Source: Hyaloscypha bicolor E (Eukaryota; Ascomycota; Leotiomycetes; Helotiales; Hyaloscyphaceae). From it: a stretch of 64,000 bases of DNA. Of the stretch, positions 20,033-31,396 are shown piece after piece. Position numbers and translations under genes: made by a program. The stretch's first letter is position 1; each line of letters opens with the position of its first letter. Under the pieces are notes generated by a model that was not told the DNA's origin, did no database searches, and saw nothing but the letters and a program-made list of their open reading frames with translations. The stretch covers positions 1,705,319 to 1,769,318 of the forward strand of contig NW_020194515.1 of NCBI RefSeq assembly GCF_002865645.1. Reading direction: 5' to 3'.

Positions 20033-22357
20033 TTACACGAGATATATCTGATGCGAGGATCCCCTTTTCGCATACCAAGGACCGGTGAAACGGCGTAGCA
20101 TCTTCCAGAATCGACCTTTGGCTTTACCATGGCCGTTTTTAGGAGCGACTTCACCGTCCATTATCCCATAAACATACGCGTATCCAACCAAACAATAACA
20201 AGGTGGCAAACGTGTCCCCTTCCTTGCCGATAAAACTGTGGGGATCGTGTCTGCTAGCCGAAGTATCATTGGGACAGGGCTTCCAAAGATGAGGAAGACA
20301 GAGTTGCCAACCTTTGTATCAGGAGGTCCGGACCCGATGTAACCCTTCGCAGTCTTAAAGAAGATCCTGTCTTCATTGGCGTACCAGAAGTTTTCCTCGG
20401 CGAACCGCGCAATGTGAGCAACCTCCTCATCTGAGATAAGGGTACCGTCAGGGTTTAGGAAGAACATGTTATCGAGTCGCTTCTCCCATGCTAATTGCGC
20501 TATCGTGAACATGCTACCATCTCCGTCAGATGCCCGGTCGAATGCTATCGTAGTCGATATAGAAGACCTATCAAATTGATATAAAAGGTCACCCCACATA
20601 GTTCTCCAGAATGCGTTCTCGCCATTTCTCTCCCTCGCAAGGTCGTCACCGAAAAATGTCTCCAGCTCCTCACATATCTCGCCGAGATCTGTTTCTGCTT
20701 TGACGAGAACTCTGGTCGTTGCGGTGATTCGATCTATAAACTTCGCTTTGACGTTGAGTGCATAATTGTCGACCAGTTCCGGTAGAAGACCCTCGCCTGG
20801 TGGCCAAGCCATATAACGCAGCATTCTCTGGGTGATCAGATAGTCTGACGAGCTTCCCCAAGATTTGCCCCAATGCGGCACCCAGGTCGGCAGCCCGGAG
20901 TCCGACGCCTTGAATTCGTGGTTCAGAAGAACGAATAAGCTTTTTTGATAGTTGATGAATCGCATTGCTACGTCGGTATAGATATGGCTGACCTCCCGGT
21001 CATAATCAGGGGTAATGTGAAGGGGATTCGGCGAGTTGTGCAGTAGCCCTAACAGCCCGTAGATCTTGTCTCTTGGGTTCGTTGCCTCTTTATGTCGCGT
21101 CTTTTGCAGCAAGAACAGCAGTCTGTCGATCTGGTCCTGCGTGAGAATTCCCAAAACCTCTCGGATTCCTTCCTGGTATCCCATGATTTCCGCAAATATC
21201 CCCAGTATTTGCTTCTGATCCGAGGGCAGAGTGCTCCAGAAATTTTTGCAACATTGCCCGCGCTCATAGTGTCGCGGCAGTATGGCTCCAGAGTCCTCGA
21301 TGAGGCCGATCGGGGCGGTAATCTCCCCGTAAATGGCAATCACGTCACCTTTCGGCAAGATGACCTCCTGAAGAACCCACGCTCTTGTCCACCAAGGCAG
21401 ATTCGTAAGATGACCAATGACTTCAATTGCCTTCTTCCACGGTACTGAGTCGGAATCTACGCAAAGACAGGACTTCAGGCACCTGCCGTTTGAGAGGATG
21501 TTCATTATTGCAAAGGCTCCGGCCTGACTGTCTCTACACGTCTGTAAAGCCGTACGCTCCGCGCTGCTGTGTTCGGCCTCTTTCTGCCAAGCAAGGAAAG
21601 CATCCACTCTCGCCTGATCTCTGATTCCTTCCTTTGGATCCCACTGCTTGAAGTTAGCCACAAAGCACCAAGTTGCAATTAATCAAGTGCCTTTACCACA
21701 GACCACATAGGAAGTTTTAGAGGGTCGGCAGGCTCGTAGTCGGGATCTTTTTCGCTTGTGGACAATGCCGCTTTCAAATTTGTGATGATACCTTGCGAGT
21801 TCATCTGGCAACTATTAGATTACTCTTGGCTTTGAATGATTGTAACTCACCCCGGCTTTATTCGGCGGCTCTCTAGACGTAAAAAGCATGGTGTGATCCC
21901 GGTGCCACTCAAAGCGAGGTGGGTCGTCCCAAGTCGCCTGTTCCTGCTCTGGGATCAGGTCAAGTATACCGCTTTCCCCCAAGAAAATCTGTACAGAGCT
22001 CGCTGACATGTAAATATCTGCCATTATGCCAACTTGCTGCATTTTCTCTTGGTTATTTGCTTGGTCAATGCAAATCGCGTCCACCCATAAGATTATTGCA
22101 TCGCGACTAGACCGTAGTCGTCGTAGACCCCCAATCAAGTTGCGCGTGGCTTGGAAACTACATCCATCCACGGTTATCTTGTCAGTATCTCCTGGGTCAC
22201 CCCAGACGTACGAGAGAGCATCGTAGGTGGGATTGTCGTCCAGAGACACGATTTGTAGTTTGCAGCAAACGTCCTCCATCCATCTCCCTGCGAGAAGTTC
22301 CAGAAGACGGATCTCGTTCTTATCCGACTTCAGTTTACTGAACATCACTTTGCTCAT
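20033..22357 (-). CDS. HET-domain (heterokaryon incompatibility) protein
   Basis: Three exons (21851-22357, 21697-21804, 20033-21643), all phase 0 with introns of 46 and 53 bp, give 741 aa. The HET signature is in exon 1: YDALSYVWGDP near residue 45, ILWVDAICIDQANNQEK near 90, then VGIMADIYMSASSVQIFLGE. Exon 3 has WWTRAWVLQEVILPKGD, a box usual at the end of HET domains, and DKIYGLLGLL. The C-terminal half (RLPPCYCLVGYAYVYGIMDGE, residues ~680-710) is also common in this class. HET proteins trigger cell death when unlike hyphae fuse. No partner domain (NACHT, WD40) is attached. The frame is intact, so it is probably functional. Confidence 0.88.
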
Positions 22358-22946
22358 GACGAGGATTGAGTAATTCTGTGGTTGTTTTGAGAATTTTCAC
22401 TCGACACGAGGTCTTATGATCTCGGCGCCAGCCGGGAAAAAGCGACCAATCCTCATCCTCATATGTCTTTGCTTTTTCGGCCCACAACCACCGCCACTAC
22501 ATACTCAAAAACCTGAGATCATACGGAAAGCGATAAGGATCACTAGTCCAAGCGTATTCTGCATTCTATATTCCGAGATATGAGCGCCCACCCCACCAAA
22601 AATCAGTCGCCACCCCCCCTTTCCCCCTCTCTACGCCTTTGCTACTGCTTAAAATCTTTACTCTCTCTCTTTAATTTATATATATATATAAGTATAAGGG
22701 TAAGAGAGGGGAGGAGGGGGAGAGGGGAGGAGGGGGAGAGGGGGGGAGGGCCATAATAGGCAAAAGCAAAAGTGGAAAGCGAACTTTGAGAGTCGAAAGT
22801 CGAGAATCGAGAGTCGCGAGGAAGTGCTATAATTATAGGCTTTAATTACTATTTCGAAGTTTAAAACTATAGTACTTATTTTGTCTAGATAATATAATTA
22901 AACTTATAAAACTTTAGAATTATTAAAGCTTCTCTAAATAAGATTG
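22358..22946. other. HET gene upstream region merging into an AT-rich patch
   Basis: This holds the presumed HET promoter (near 22358-22660), a TA run followed by a G-rich purine tract (22677-22750), then from ~22830 AT-rich sequence resembling RIP-mutated DNA. The gag-only LTR element starts at 22947 inside this AT-rich patch. Confidence 0.55.
22677..22750. repeat. TA microsatellite followed by a G-run purine tract
   Basis: About 14 bases of TA repeats (22677-22690) are followed by alternating G2-G6 runs and AGA or A spacers (22707-22750), with a 16-bp unit repeated twice. The plus strand meets the loose four-G-run pattern for a G-quadruplex. Confidence 0.75.
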
Positions 22947-23125
22947 TTACGCTTCACCGCTTCACCGGTAAATTTAGCGTCATGTGACTGCGATGACGCA
23001 TGCGGCTGGGGCTAGTATTTAGAACACCAAAGCTCCCGCACTCAAGAGCTTCTCTCCTTAGTTTAGAATCCTCGGAATAGAGCCACTCTACTGCTTTCCA
23101 AGCCCAGAGACCCGGTCTCGTGACA
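22947..23125 (+). repeat. 5' LTR of the gag-only element
   Basis: 179 bp, TGTTACG to CGTGACA. It contains TAGTTTAGAATCCTCGG and CCCGGTCTCG near its end. Compared with the 3' LTR it keeps C or G at about ten places where the 3' copy has T or A. Confidence 0.88.
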
Positions 23126-23328
23126 TTATTCTAAACTCTTTCTTGTTCCTACAGAGGAAGTAAAACCACTCTCTTGCGCACGAGTGCGATTTCACGGCAA
23201 TTTGACGACAGCGCTGTCGATACACACGGTTACGGAACCACATATACATACCTGAGAGATCAAGAGCTTGTTGGGCTCTCTCTTACTTCAAGTTTACGAT
23301 TTCCCCTTCTTTTTTCCGAAATACCACA

Positions 23329-24250
23329 ATGGATCCACTTTTGCAGACCCAGATCGCGAATGCGATCGCCGAGCTCCAAGTAGAGGTTTAACGTCAAGCT
23401 GAGGTTATTCAGCAACAAGGCAATAGTCTCCTCCTCCTACAAGCTCGCCCTTCTACGAATGCGAAACCGAAATCCTCCCTCCCACACCCCGAAAAATTCA
23501 ATGGCCAGGTCCACAAGTTCAATACCTGGCTTCCCTCAATTAACGCTAAGCTACGGGTCGATAGCGAAGCTATTGGCGATCCTACTGCTCAGTTCTATTA
23601 CGTCTACCTCAATCTCGAGTCTCACGTATAAGCTATGGTTCTTCCGCAGCTCTCTCAAGCCGAAGAAAATCAAACCTGGGCCTATACCTCGATTCTCGAC
23701 TAACTCTCTCGCGTTTACTCGAATCCGAATAAGGTGCAAGAGGCAGAAGACAAGCTATATTCTCTCAAGCAAGGCACTGATTCGCTCCATGCTTTTATAG
23801 CTAAGTTTGAGCGTATACTCTATAAGGCACGTGGAGGAGACTGGAACGACGTTAACAAAATTGCAGCTTTCCGCCAAGGGCTCAATACCACAATCAAGAA
23901 TAGGCTAGTACAGCAGTTAAACCTCCCTCGAACCTATACCGGGTTCATCGAGACGGTATAACAGCTGGCCGGACACTCTAGCACGTACAAATACCATGAC
24001 CCTGGAAAGAAGCCTTACCACTCAAGCAAAGACGATACCATGGACATATCAACCATTAATACCATTAGTACGATTACCGAGCCTCCACGATCCTCCTCTC
24101 CACGATGCTTTCCTCCACGATCCTTCTCTCCCTTTCATACGAATAGTCGAGTACGATCTATAAGCCCGGCGGAACGCTAGCTACTCCGCAAGCAGGGCAA
24201 GTATATACGCTATAGAAGTGATGAACACTAGATAAAGGACTGTGATATTT
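23329..24250 (+). pseudogene. Gag relic of the LTR element with RIP-type stops
   Basis: One frame from ATG 23329 reads MDPLLQTQIANAIAELQ, then FNGQVHKFNTWLPSI, YVYLNLESHVQAMVLPQL, AEDKLYSLKQG, FIAKFERILYKA and AAFRQGLNTTIKNRL. This is the capsid pattern of Ty3/gypsy Gag. At least five in-frame stops (TAA or TAG) interrupt it. Each sits where CAA or CAG would be expected, fitting C-to-T change at CpA. No CCHC zinc knuckle was found at the C-terminus. Confidence 0.75.
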
Positions 24251-24559
24251 AACCATATAAGAAGAAGATACCCCCGCCAGGACCAAAGATTGTAGTAGGT
24301 GAGAACGGTAGAAAGTCAGAATCTGTATAGTTAACGATTCTAATAGTAGCTATGATTCTGATACCTTAATTGGACCTTATGGGCCTGATTCTGATTCAGA
24401 TTCAGATTTGGAGAAACTGGCATATCAGGAACTAGTAGAACGCATAGATAGGGGACGCCGGAAATAGGGCATACAAGGGCATACGAGATTGTACGATTTA
24501 TAGAAGCTATAGAGGGCTTATTTTCGATACTCGGGACGAGCTTTCCTGAAGGGGGGTAA

Positions 24560-24739
24560 TGTTACGCTTTACCGCTTTACCGGTAAATTTAGCATTATGT
24601 GACTGCAATGACACATGCGGCTGGGGCTAGTATTTAGAATACCAAAGCTCCCGTAATCAAGAGCTTCTCTCCTTAGTTTAGAATCCTCGGAATAGAGCCA
24701 CTTTACTGCTTTCCAAGCCAGAGACCCGGTCTCGTAACA
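24560..24739 (+). repeat. 3' LTR of the gag-only element
   Basis: 180 bp, starting TGTTACGCTTTACC and ending CTCGTAACA. It differs from the 5' LTR almost only by C-to-T and G-to-A changes, with one transversion and one indel. Confidence 0.88.
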
Positions 24740-24744
24740 AAGAT

Positions 24745-25468
24745 TAAATAATACAAAATAATTATATCTCTTATATTAAGTATATTACTTAAGTAACCTA
24801 TTAAGAAACTTAAATTATATTAAGATAAAATAATTATATTTCTTTATAATAAGTTTGAAATTATAATAATAACTCTTATTATTAATAAAGCTTTAATATT
24901 AGCGAGTTAATTAAAGAAAACTATACGTTATATTATAAAAAAGTAAAATATAAACTTATAAGACTTTTATTTTTATAATTTATTAAAGTTCTATTTATAT
25001 TAATTATATAATAATATATATAAGCAAAAGTCGAGAATAAAGCAAATATATTATATTGTTTTAGTCTTGTAATAGATTATTTATATACGAAGGATCTAAA
25101 GCTAAGAAGAGAAGAAGAGAAGAGAAAAAAAGGCAAGCGAGGCTTATATATATATAAGAAGCCTTTATATGCCTCGCCTTTTAAGACAGGCTTAGAAAGA
25201 CTCATAGTCGCATTCGAAATCGGCTTCAGTCCTGAACCGTTTATGATTTTATTTTAGCCCCACATTTCTAGTAACTAGTTCTATTAAGGTTGGATAATTT
25301 GACCCCTGCACTTAGCGACTTTATTTGCTTACTAAGGTACAACGGACAAAGTGGACTGATGCTTAAGGATTTGTTGCCGTCAGCGTCGAGGCTCACGTGA
25401 GATACGTGAATCTCCGCCTGAGAATTGACATCTCGTATGGAGAACATAGTTTCTGCAAGAGGCGTCGG
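24745..25468. other. AT-rich patch without a recognisable gene
   Basis: This is the other half of the AT-rich patch that the gag-only element entered. Bases ~24745-25080 have a RIP-like composition. At 25125-25185 an imperfect inverted repeat (AAAGGC..GCGAGGC against GCCTCGCCTTT) surrounds a TA-rich core and could form a hairpin. Composition returns to normal near 25250. Confidence 0.5.
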
Positions 25469-25825
25469 CTATGAGTCGGAATTGGCACTGCAAAGTTCTG
25501 GCTTCATCGCAGACTCTCTGCATACGCAAGTGGGATTTGAAAACATGAGTGGCTTGATGCCGATTTGAAGATGATGGGGTTCAGGACAAGATGAGGCTGC
25601 GATTGTCAAATATCCTTTGTAGATCGCATAACCACTTCGCAACTGATCCGCGTGATCCGAATATTTTAATAGGATTTTCATTCGAAAAAGCTGGACTAAA
25701 TATAAGAACAAGGTCCCGCCGGACAAATCTGTAGCTGCCCTCGATCGGGACGAGGGCCTCGACCAACGTAAAGCTGAAAGCTCACTGGCTACCCAACTCC
25801 GCACCGAAAAAATGGGGCTCAACAA
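25469..25825 (-). pseudogene. Possible HET-domain fragment
   Basis: The minus strand reads YAIYKGYLTIAASSCPEPHH, close to the IYxxAYLTIAAT segment typical of fungal HET domains, in a 118-codon frame. The expected preceding WVDSLCIIQDD and following motifs are absent, and no start or splice sites make a full gene. It is probably a relic. Confidence 0.35.
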
Positions 25826-26289
25826 AGAATCAGTGTCTATGCTTTTTGATAGGGTATGAGATCAACAACTCTGGCATCAACCCATCCTTCAGTATCATCA
25901 CCCCTTCATCTCCAAATTTCGACACTAAAATCCACGAATCAAAGTACTACTAACATTTTCAAGGAGACTCGGGATGGACAGATTTTACTAATGCTGTGCC
26001 AGCTTTTAGCCCCTATGAAGCTGACATAAGTCAGCACCGCGTTTGAATTTGTCTAGCAACTAAACCCCTTGTTAGCTGTGGTCATACCACGGTAAGATCC
26101 TTTACATTTGAAAAGAGCTTACACAGTCAATCATTCATTCATTGAGAAGAGGTTTGAGGGGTATGGCGGACTAATCTACAGCTAGGGGTTAGCGCATAGG
26201 GCCAAACTAAGTTTAGCATATCTCTCCAAATATCATACTGTGACAAATACCATAGCGCGGGGGTCATGTCTAACTCACAGCTTTTCAGC
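25826..26289. other. Intergenic 3' flank of the membrane protein gene
   Basis: Balanced composition, no open frame of note and no repeat recognised. It probably includes the 3' untranslated region of the gene ending at 26290. Confidence 0.45.
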
Positions 26290-27762
26290 TTACCCTTTGC
26301 CACTCGAAGTCTTGTTCCTTAACTGCGCCATCATGTCCCTCAATCTATCTTCCTCAAGCGCAAGCCTCTCCTTTTCAGCGAGTAGTTCTCGCTTCTCCCT
26401 TAATCTGCGTTCCTGGTATTGAAGATCGTCTTCTTCTACTGCTGTAGTGATTAGGGGGTAGAGATATGACCCTACTGGAAGAGGACCTGGATTTGTGAGG
26501 GGGGTGGCGGGTGACGATTGCGCTGGATTGGGAATGGCTGGGGAGCGTGATGAAGGTTGGTTCTTTAAGGAAGTTGATGATGGAAGATTGGGCCCTGATG
26601 TAAAAATATTTGGTGATGTTTCTAGTTCTGCGACTAGTGGTAATGTGGCTTCTAAGGATGGAGATTGCGCTGCTGGGGCAGGTCTTTCATGAGCTTGACG
26701 AATTTCACCGTTGTATAGCTCAGGCACCGCTCCTACAGATGTTGTAGCCGTGTCCAGTTCGGGCTTTCTAGAGACCTTCCCAATTATGGGAATGGCGGGA
26801 GGGATCCCAGGTAGTTCAGACTTGTGCTCGTAGTCGTCTTCTTGTAGATCTGAGGCCACCATGCAAGGGACAATGGTGTCGCGTTTTGCACGTTTACGAC
26901 GGATCCAGGCGAACAGAGTGATGATAACAAGTAGAATGGCAATTAGAGGAACCGCAACCCCAATGCCAATCTTCGTCCTCAGGGAAAGCCCGGCACTCTC
27001 AGAAGATGTCAAACTGCTCACAGGATACACCGCTGTCGTTGTGGGGGTTAGGTTTGAACCAGGATTGGAGCTATTGCTTGCTACCTGGCTCACACTTGAC
27101 TGAGAGCTGGTTGGGCTTGAATCAAGGCTTGGGCCTGTACCTTGGACCTGGCTCACACTTGACTGAATGATGGTTTGGGAAGTCAAGCTTGGGGTCGACT
27201 GAGAGACATCAAAATCGCCTGCTTTGTAGCGAACTTCGATAGTGCCACCAAGTGGGGGTTCAAAGAGTGGAAAACTAGTGACTGAGGTTGTGAACGCTGG
27301 CGTAGTAGTCGCTGTTCCCGAAGCGTAATTGGTACTGAAAAATACTATGGTCGATGGAAACGATTGGGGGCTCCAAATGCAAATTAAACCGCCAGTGGTA
27401 TAGCCAGGGGTAGTGAAATAGGTAGGAGTATAGTCAGGAGGACAGCATATCATTGTTGTCTCCAAAGAGCTGTCGCCGGTGAGCATGCCAAACCATCCGC
27501 TAGGACATATTCCTGGTGAATAGTAACCTCTAAAAGCACTGATAGTGCTATCAAACCAATTCATGTATCCACTGGGAAGACAACTTGCAACCGAAGGAAA
27601 GTACGGATAGTACCTTCCAACTAGGAACGCAGTATTGGTAGGTGGACTACCATAAACAGTAGTAGCTATGGTGACACGGTTACAGTCGCTTGGAGGGGTA
27701 AACGTAGTTGTTAGTGGTCCGAGAACGGTGGGGCTAGGGGCAGCTCTGAGGTTCAAGGCCAT
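26290..27762 (-). CDS. Single-pass fungal membrane protein with Ser/Thr-rich ectodomain and coiled-coil tail
   Basis: A single exon of 490 aa from ATG 27762 (MALNLRAAPSPTVLG). The first ~170 residues hold spaced cysteines (SDCNRV, ASCLPSG, GICPSGWFG, ICCPPDY, LICIWSP). A Ser/Thr/Gln-rich stalk follows with a twice-used SSVSQV block. One membrane helix is at ~265-290 (GIGVAVPLIAILLVIITLFAW), followed by stop-transfer RRKRAKR. A Pro/Ser cytoplasmic region leads to a Glu/Arg/Leu coiled coil at the end (RRLREKRELLAEKERLALEE). The layout recalls cell-wall stress sensors (WSC/Mid2-like), but no WSC domain is present. No cleavable signal peptide is clear, so the helix may act as a signal anchor. Function unknown. 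Confidence 0.72.
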   Translation of the reverse strand: MALNLRAAPSPTVLGPLTTTFTPPSDCNRVTIATTVYGSPPTNTAFLVGRYYPYFPSVASCLPSGYMNWFDSTISAFRGYYSPGICPSGWFGMLTGDSSLETTMICCPPDYTPTYFTTPGYTTGGLICIWSPQSFPSTIVFFSTNYASGTATTTPAFTTSVTSFPLFEPPLGGTIEVRYKAGDFDVSQSTPSLTSQTIIQSSVSQVQGTGPSLDSSPTSSQSSVSQVASNSSNPGSNLTPTTTAVYPVSSLTSSESAGLSLRTKIGIGVAVPLIAILLVIITLFAWIRRKRAKRDTIVPCMVASDLQEDDYEHKSELPGIPPAIPIIGKVSRKPELDTATTSVGAVPELYNGEIRQAHERPAPAAQSPSLEATLPLVAELETSPNIFTSGPNLPSSTSLKNQPSSRSPAIPNPAQSSPATPLTNPGPLPVGSYLYPLITTAVEEDDLQYQERRLREKRELLAEKERLALEEDRLRDMMAQLRNKTSSGKG

Positions 27763-29297
27763 GATGGATATCTTTACCAAAGCAATAATTCAGGCAGACT
27801 GGAGCGCGCATTACTGATCAAAAGGGGCGACATAGATTGCATTGGAATGAAACCAGATCCAGGTGGTTTTGAACGCTGAACCTGAGTATTGTCGTTGGAT
27901 TTGTGTTGTGGTCGTGGTTCTATTCGTCGACACAAGAACCGGTCAATGCTAGTCGTTGTATCTGTTTGGACTGTGAGCTTTTAAAAAGCAGGGGCCAAAT
28001 TATCCGATGACGCGCCCTACTTGCGATAGTAGTGATATCGGCTGATGATGATGATGATGATAATGATTTTAATTTAACGCCCGTTCCAGTAGCCTTAGGG
28101 TCGCTATGCAGGCTTACGTAAGGCTGGATCTTCCGCCTCACGTGAATCGAATCCTCTGGGAGCAAATTGAGGTCCAGTAGGCCCCAGTTTGACCCCTGAG
28201 TCTGTCTATAGCTAATATACAGTTTGTTTATCCTATACTGTAGTATAAGTGCTTGCTTTTTCGGTCTTTAAATGCAGCAGTTTCCCCCCAGTCTACTCGT
28301 TATATGTCTCTTCTTTCTCTGGCCTCCTGAATTGCCCTAGAAGCCGGGTTGCTAGAATTAAAGCCTAAATTCTTTGAGTTCTTTACTAAAATAAAAACTA
28401 GGCCCGGCTTAATCTCAAAGAGAATTACCTTAATTTCTTTATTATATTTGAATAAATAATACTTAATATAATAGCCGAACTCGTTATAATTAAAGTACTT
28501 AATAATTAAGAAATCTTTAGTTTTAATAAAATATTATTTATATTTCTAAAAAGATATATATTTAATTAAAATAATAAATATAAGTTTTTTAAATTCTTTT
28601 TTAAGAATATATAAGGATATAATACTAGTAATAAACTTAACTAGACTAGCTATTATTTTCTTATATTTCTTGATTTTCTTATATATAGCTTTAATTTATT
28701 AATTATTAGTAATATCAAATTAAATAAAGCAACTAATATTAATAAAAGAGTTATTATAATATATATTAACTTTTGAAGCTTTAGTAAGAGCTTTTTATTT
28801 AGTTTATATTTAATATTTTAAAAACTAATATTACCTTTTATAAATAATTATAAGAAGAAAATTTAAAACTTTTAAAATATTTAACTAGAATTTATTTAAA
28901 ACTTATTAAAGTTATAGCTAATATTTTATATTTTATTAAAATTAAAATATAGCTCTTTTAAATAAATATATAACTTTAAGAGTTAATAATATTAATTCGA
29001 ATTATTCTTATTTATATAAAAGTTAATTAAGGCAAAAATATTACTTATAAATTTTCTAGAAATATAAATAATCTTGAAATTCTCTAAGAAATATAAAATA
29101 TTACTTTATAGTTTATTCTTAATTTAAATTAGCTAATTATTAAAAATAATATAATTTTTAATAAAAAAAGTTAAATTTAAAAGCTTAATAATTCTAGTAT
29201 TTTAAAAAAAAATATAAAATATAAGAAATTCGAAGTAGAAATAAAAATATAATAATTTAAAAGATTCTAAAAAAGAATTTAAAGAAATAAAAAGAAA
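27763..29297. other. Promoter region grading into the AT-rich island
   Basis: Bases 27763-28200 are a normal-composition upstream region of the membrane protein gene, with a GAT trinucleotide run at 28043-28062. From about 28340 the sequence becomes extremely AT-rich. Bases 28400-29297 hold no readable gene or LTR; they are the outer flank of the copia B element and may be an older, unrecognisable repeat. Confidence 0.5.
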
Positions 29298-29567
29298 TAA
29301 TTAGTTTATTAGAAATATATAATACTATTATATAATTATAAAATATTATTTATATAAATTAGTAAAGTAGTTATTATTTAGAAGTAAGAATTATAGTATT
29401 ATAGTATTAATATATAATTCCTAAATCTACTAAGCCTAATAAGAACTAGTTATTAGTTAAGTTATTTATATAATATAAGGTTATATAATTATTATCTAAT
29501 ATTTATATCTTATTACTTCTAGTTATTTCTATATTATATAACTATTAAAACTATAATTATACTAATA
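29298..29567 (-). repeat. 3' LTR of copia B (degenerate)
   Basis: The reverse complement follows the copia A LTR, including a TATTAGTATA start and an internal AGATTTAGGAATTATATATT stretch. It is ~30 bp shorter than the 298-299 bp LTRs of copia A. The outer boundary is uncertain by a few bases. Confidence 0.75.
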
Positions 29568-30447
29568 CTAAAATCTTTCTAAAAACGCGAAAAATAGTAT
29601 TTCTCTCTAATTATATACTAATTCCCTAATTTGGTCTAGTATTAGATATTCAGATATCTAGATATTTAGATACCTAGATACCCAGATACTTAATTTCCTA
29701 TTCGGCCTAGTACTAGATATTTAGATACTAGATATCTTTACTAAGGAAATTTCTATATATATTCTTTTATCTTATATATTTATTTCCTATTCTATTTATA
29801 TTTAATTTATTTCTCTATATCTAATTATATAGTATTTATATTAATAAAGTATTTAAAGATATTTAATAGCTTCGATTTTATTATAGAGTTAGTAGAATTC
29901 GATTTTCTTTTAATTTATTTAACTTTTATAATTTCTCGTTATTTATATATCTAATAAAGATATATTATATTAATTATTAAATATTTCTCTCAAATAGTAT
30001 CTAATTTAATAAGATATTTATATAATAACTTCAAATCTATATAAATAACTAATAATAGTTCTATTTCTAGTACTTTATTAATTATAGATTTAACTAAAAT
30101 ACCTATATTAAAACTATAAGCTATATTATAAAGTTTCGAAACTAGAATACTTCTAATAACTTTCTTGTATTTAATAAAGAACTAATAAATAATATTAGTA
30201 TATCTAGTTCTATTTATTAAAACTAGAATATATCTAATTTAGAAAAAGAGATTTCTATTATTTATAAATAAAGTATTTATAAAAGTAATTAAATACAAAA
30301 ATTTCTTTACTAGTTTTATAAATCTTAGTTTTCTAGTAATATTCTTAATTTGCTATTAAATATATTTATTAAGTATTTTTATATTAGTTTCCGAGAATTT
30401 AATAGCTTAAATAATAATTAATAAGTTATATTATTATAGTTATTATA

Positions 30448-30774
30448 TGTAAAGTATATAATAGTAGGGTAATATATAAGTAATTAAGGTAAGTAAGCTA
30501 TAGAGTAATACTTGCAAGTATAACTAATTCCAAGAATTAATTCTAATAAAAAACTAATTAATACCTCTTTCCAAAGCTAGAAGTATCTCCTTATATATTC
30601 CCTAGTACTTAGCCAAGCCTATAAAGCACTTTACTTAACTAGGAAACACGATCCTATATAATTCATATAATTCTAATTACTCATATAATTCTAATTATAA
30701 GCTTTATCTAAAATAGGAAACTAGATCTATAATATCTAATAACTATCTATATACTATTATATATATCTATTATA
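30448..30774 (-). repeat. Gypsy-1 LTR, left copy (3' LTR of the element)
   Basis: Starts TGTAAAGTATATAATAG and ends TCTATTATA. It keeps more C and G than the right copy (for example ACACGATCC against ATATAATCT). Confidence 0.86.
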
Positions 30775-31344
30775 TTAACTTCTCCTCTAGGCCCTTATTC
30801 CCAAGAGGCCTAAAAGAACTATAAATAGCTTTATAAATAATCTCCTAAAACTTTTCCGGCTATTAGTTCTCCCTAAAGACTTCCTATAATTATCCTATTA
30901 TTATATTAGGTAATAGACTTAAGAATATAGTTTACTAACCTTACCTAGCTAATCCGCAAATTACCTCTAGTAATTTTCTCTTATAAAAGTAATACGGGTA
31001 TAATATATACTATTAGATAGAAAGCTTTTCCGGTCTTCTAATTAGTTTATAAATCCTAACTTAGCCTCTATTTATAAATAAATTATTATTTTATAGGCCT
31101 AAAAGCTTAGAAAAATTAATTTAATCTTCTAATTTATTTATAAATCCCTTTTTTGGAATTTTCTAAATATTTCTGGTATAGAGCCGGTTCCGAATTTATA
31201 ATTACTATTTGGGAAAAGAATATTATAAAAAGGCCTCTCTTTTCCTACTAACTAATCTTTCCTTTCCTTAACTATAATACTATATCTAGCTTTTCCTTAT
31301 CTCTTGCCTTCCTTCTTTAAGCCTTCTTTAAGCTTTTTTAAGTT

Positions 31345-31396
31345 TTATTTAAGCTTTATTTAAGCTTTATTTAAGCTTTATTTAAGCTTTATTTAA
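31345..31396. repeat. 11-bp tandem repeat inside gypsy-1
   Basis: About five copies of TTTAAGCTTTA in a row, next to the left LTR of gypsy-1. It lies in the 3' non-coding part of that minus-strand element. Each unit contains a palindromic AAGCTT. Confidence 0.8.

Larger units (their letters stand above)
22947..24739 (+). mobile_element. Gag-only LTR retrotransposon (non-autonomous, Ty3/gypsy-like)
   Basis: Two LTRs of 179 and 180 bp face the same way. They start TGTTACG and end CGTGACA / CGTAACA. The 5-bp target duplication AAGAT lies at 22942-22946 and 24740-24744. A polypurine tract GAAGGGGGGTAA sits just before the 3' LTR. The interior is only 1.4 kb, with a gag-type reading frame and no protease, RT or integrase. 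The interior's last ~25 bases (CGGGACGAGC plus purine tract) resemble the end of gypsy-2, so a gypsy chromovirus relative probably supplied the enzymes. Base composition is near normal, so insertion looks recent relative to the AT-rich block. Confidence 0.88.

Noticed and set aside
24000..24550. Looked for RT or integrase in the gag-only element
   Set aside because: No RT, integrase or protease motif in any plus-strand frame; the segment after gag is short and non-coding.
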